From contig CAADUW010000147.1 in assembly GCA_900752285.1 (NCBI GenBank), positions 1 to 13,616 on the forward strand: 13,616 nucleotides of DNA. Direction: 5' to 3'. Under the pieces are notes generated by a model. It was not told the origin of the DNA. It saw nothing but the letters and a program-made list of their open reading frames with translations, and did no database searches. Positions 13,525 to 13,616 of this stretch are shown piece after piece. Positions within the stretch are counted from its first letter, which is position 1, and each line of letters begins with the position of its first letter. The DNA is from an uncultured Oscillospiraceae bacterium. Lineage in GTDB: Bacteria > Bacillota > Clostridia > Oscillospirales > Oscillospiraceae. A program made the translations under genes and the position numbers.

Positions 13525-13555
13525 TGTCAAAAAAGGGCTTTGCCCTTTTTTGACA
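13525..13555. terminator. Bidirectional intrinsic terminator
   Basis: A perfect 14-bp stem (13525-13538 with 13542-13555) has a 3-nt TTT loop and contains AAAAAAGGGC / GCCCTTTTTT. The A6/T6 tracts lie in the stem, so it could stop transcripts from both sides. On the plus strand it backs up the terminator at 13308-13338; on the minus strand it would end a gene beyond the right edge. Confidence 0.75.
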
Positions 13556-13616
13556 AAAGGATTGCAGTCTGCTGCGCGCACACTTTCAGCCTGAGTTGTA
13601 TTTTCTGTCAGGTACA

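Larger units (their letters stand above)
13339..13616. other. Gene-free structured intergenic tail
   Basis: From the operon terminator to the window end no credible gene is seen; the small open frames lack ribosome-binding sites and family-like sequence. The stretch holds several stem-loops listed separately (13432-13477, 13480-13497, 13501-13516, 13525-13555). After 13556 I see nothing recognisable. Confidence 0.6.

Noticed and set aside
1..13616. CRISPR arrays, tRNA/rRNA genes, insertion sequences, phage genes
   Set aside because: None seen: no regularly spaced repeats, no tRNA cloverleaf, no transposase or integrase sequence in any frame.

Overview
The window is a GC-rich bacterial segment, probably from a gut-type Clostridia (Oscillospiraceae-like Bacillota). 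I infer this from strong AGGAGG ribosome-binding sites, sigma-A promoters with 17-bp spacers, a DeoR regulator of the type Firmicutes use for inositol genes, and IolB/IolD/IolE/IolG proteins of the Bacillus-Clostridium type. The taxon is a guess; the gene content is clear.

Layout: at the left (59-1593, minus strand) a DeoR-family regulator is followed by a PHP-domain metal-dependent hydrolase. An AT-rich divergent regulatory region (1594-1891) carries two back-to-back sigma-A promoters and a palindrome between them. From 1892 to 13292 ten plus-strand genes are packed into one apparent operon: type II (archaeal-type) GAPDH, archaeal-type PGK, transketolase N half, transketolase C half, LarA-family 2-hydroxyacid racemase, malic enzyme, iolE, iolB, iolD, iolG. 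A textbook intrinsic terminator (13308-13338) closes it, and a structured, gene-free intergenic tail follows.

How it may work: iolG, iolE, iolD and iolB convert myo-inositol to 5-dehydro-2-deoxy-D-gluconate. The classical next steps (kinase IolC, aldolase IolJ, malonate-semialdehyde dehydrogenase IolA) are absent; the operon carries transketolase, GAPDH, PGK, a LarA racemase and malic enzyme instead. Read from its ketose end, 5-dehydro-2-deoxy-D-gluconate is a D-threo 2-ketose, the configuration transketolases use as donor. Removing its C2 unit would leave D-malate semialdehyde, an analogue of D-glyceraldehyde-3-phosphate with CH2-COO- in place of CH2-OPO3. The GAPDH and PGK paralogues would then make malyl phosphate and D-malate plus ATP, the LarA protein would convert D- to L-malate, and malic enzyme would give pyruvate, CO2 and NAD(P)H. 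Every gene in the operon then has one step, and the stereochemistry explains why a racemase is needed. I propose a kinase-free, transketolase-dependent inositol pathway with substrate-level phosphorylation. It is an inference from gene content, stereochemistry and some altered substrate-site residues, and is the main finding here.
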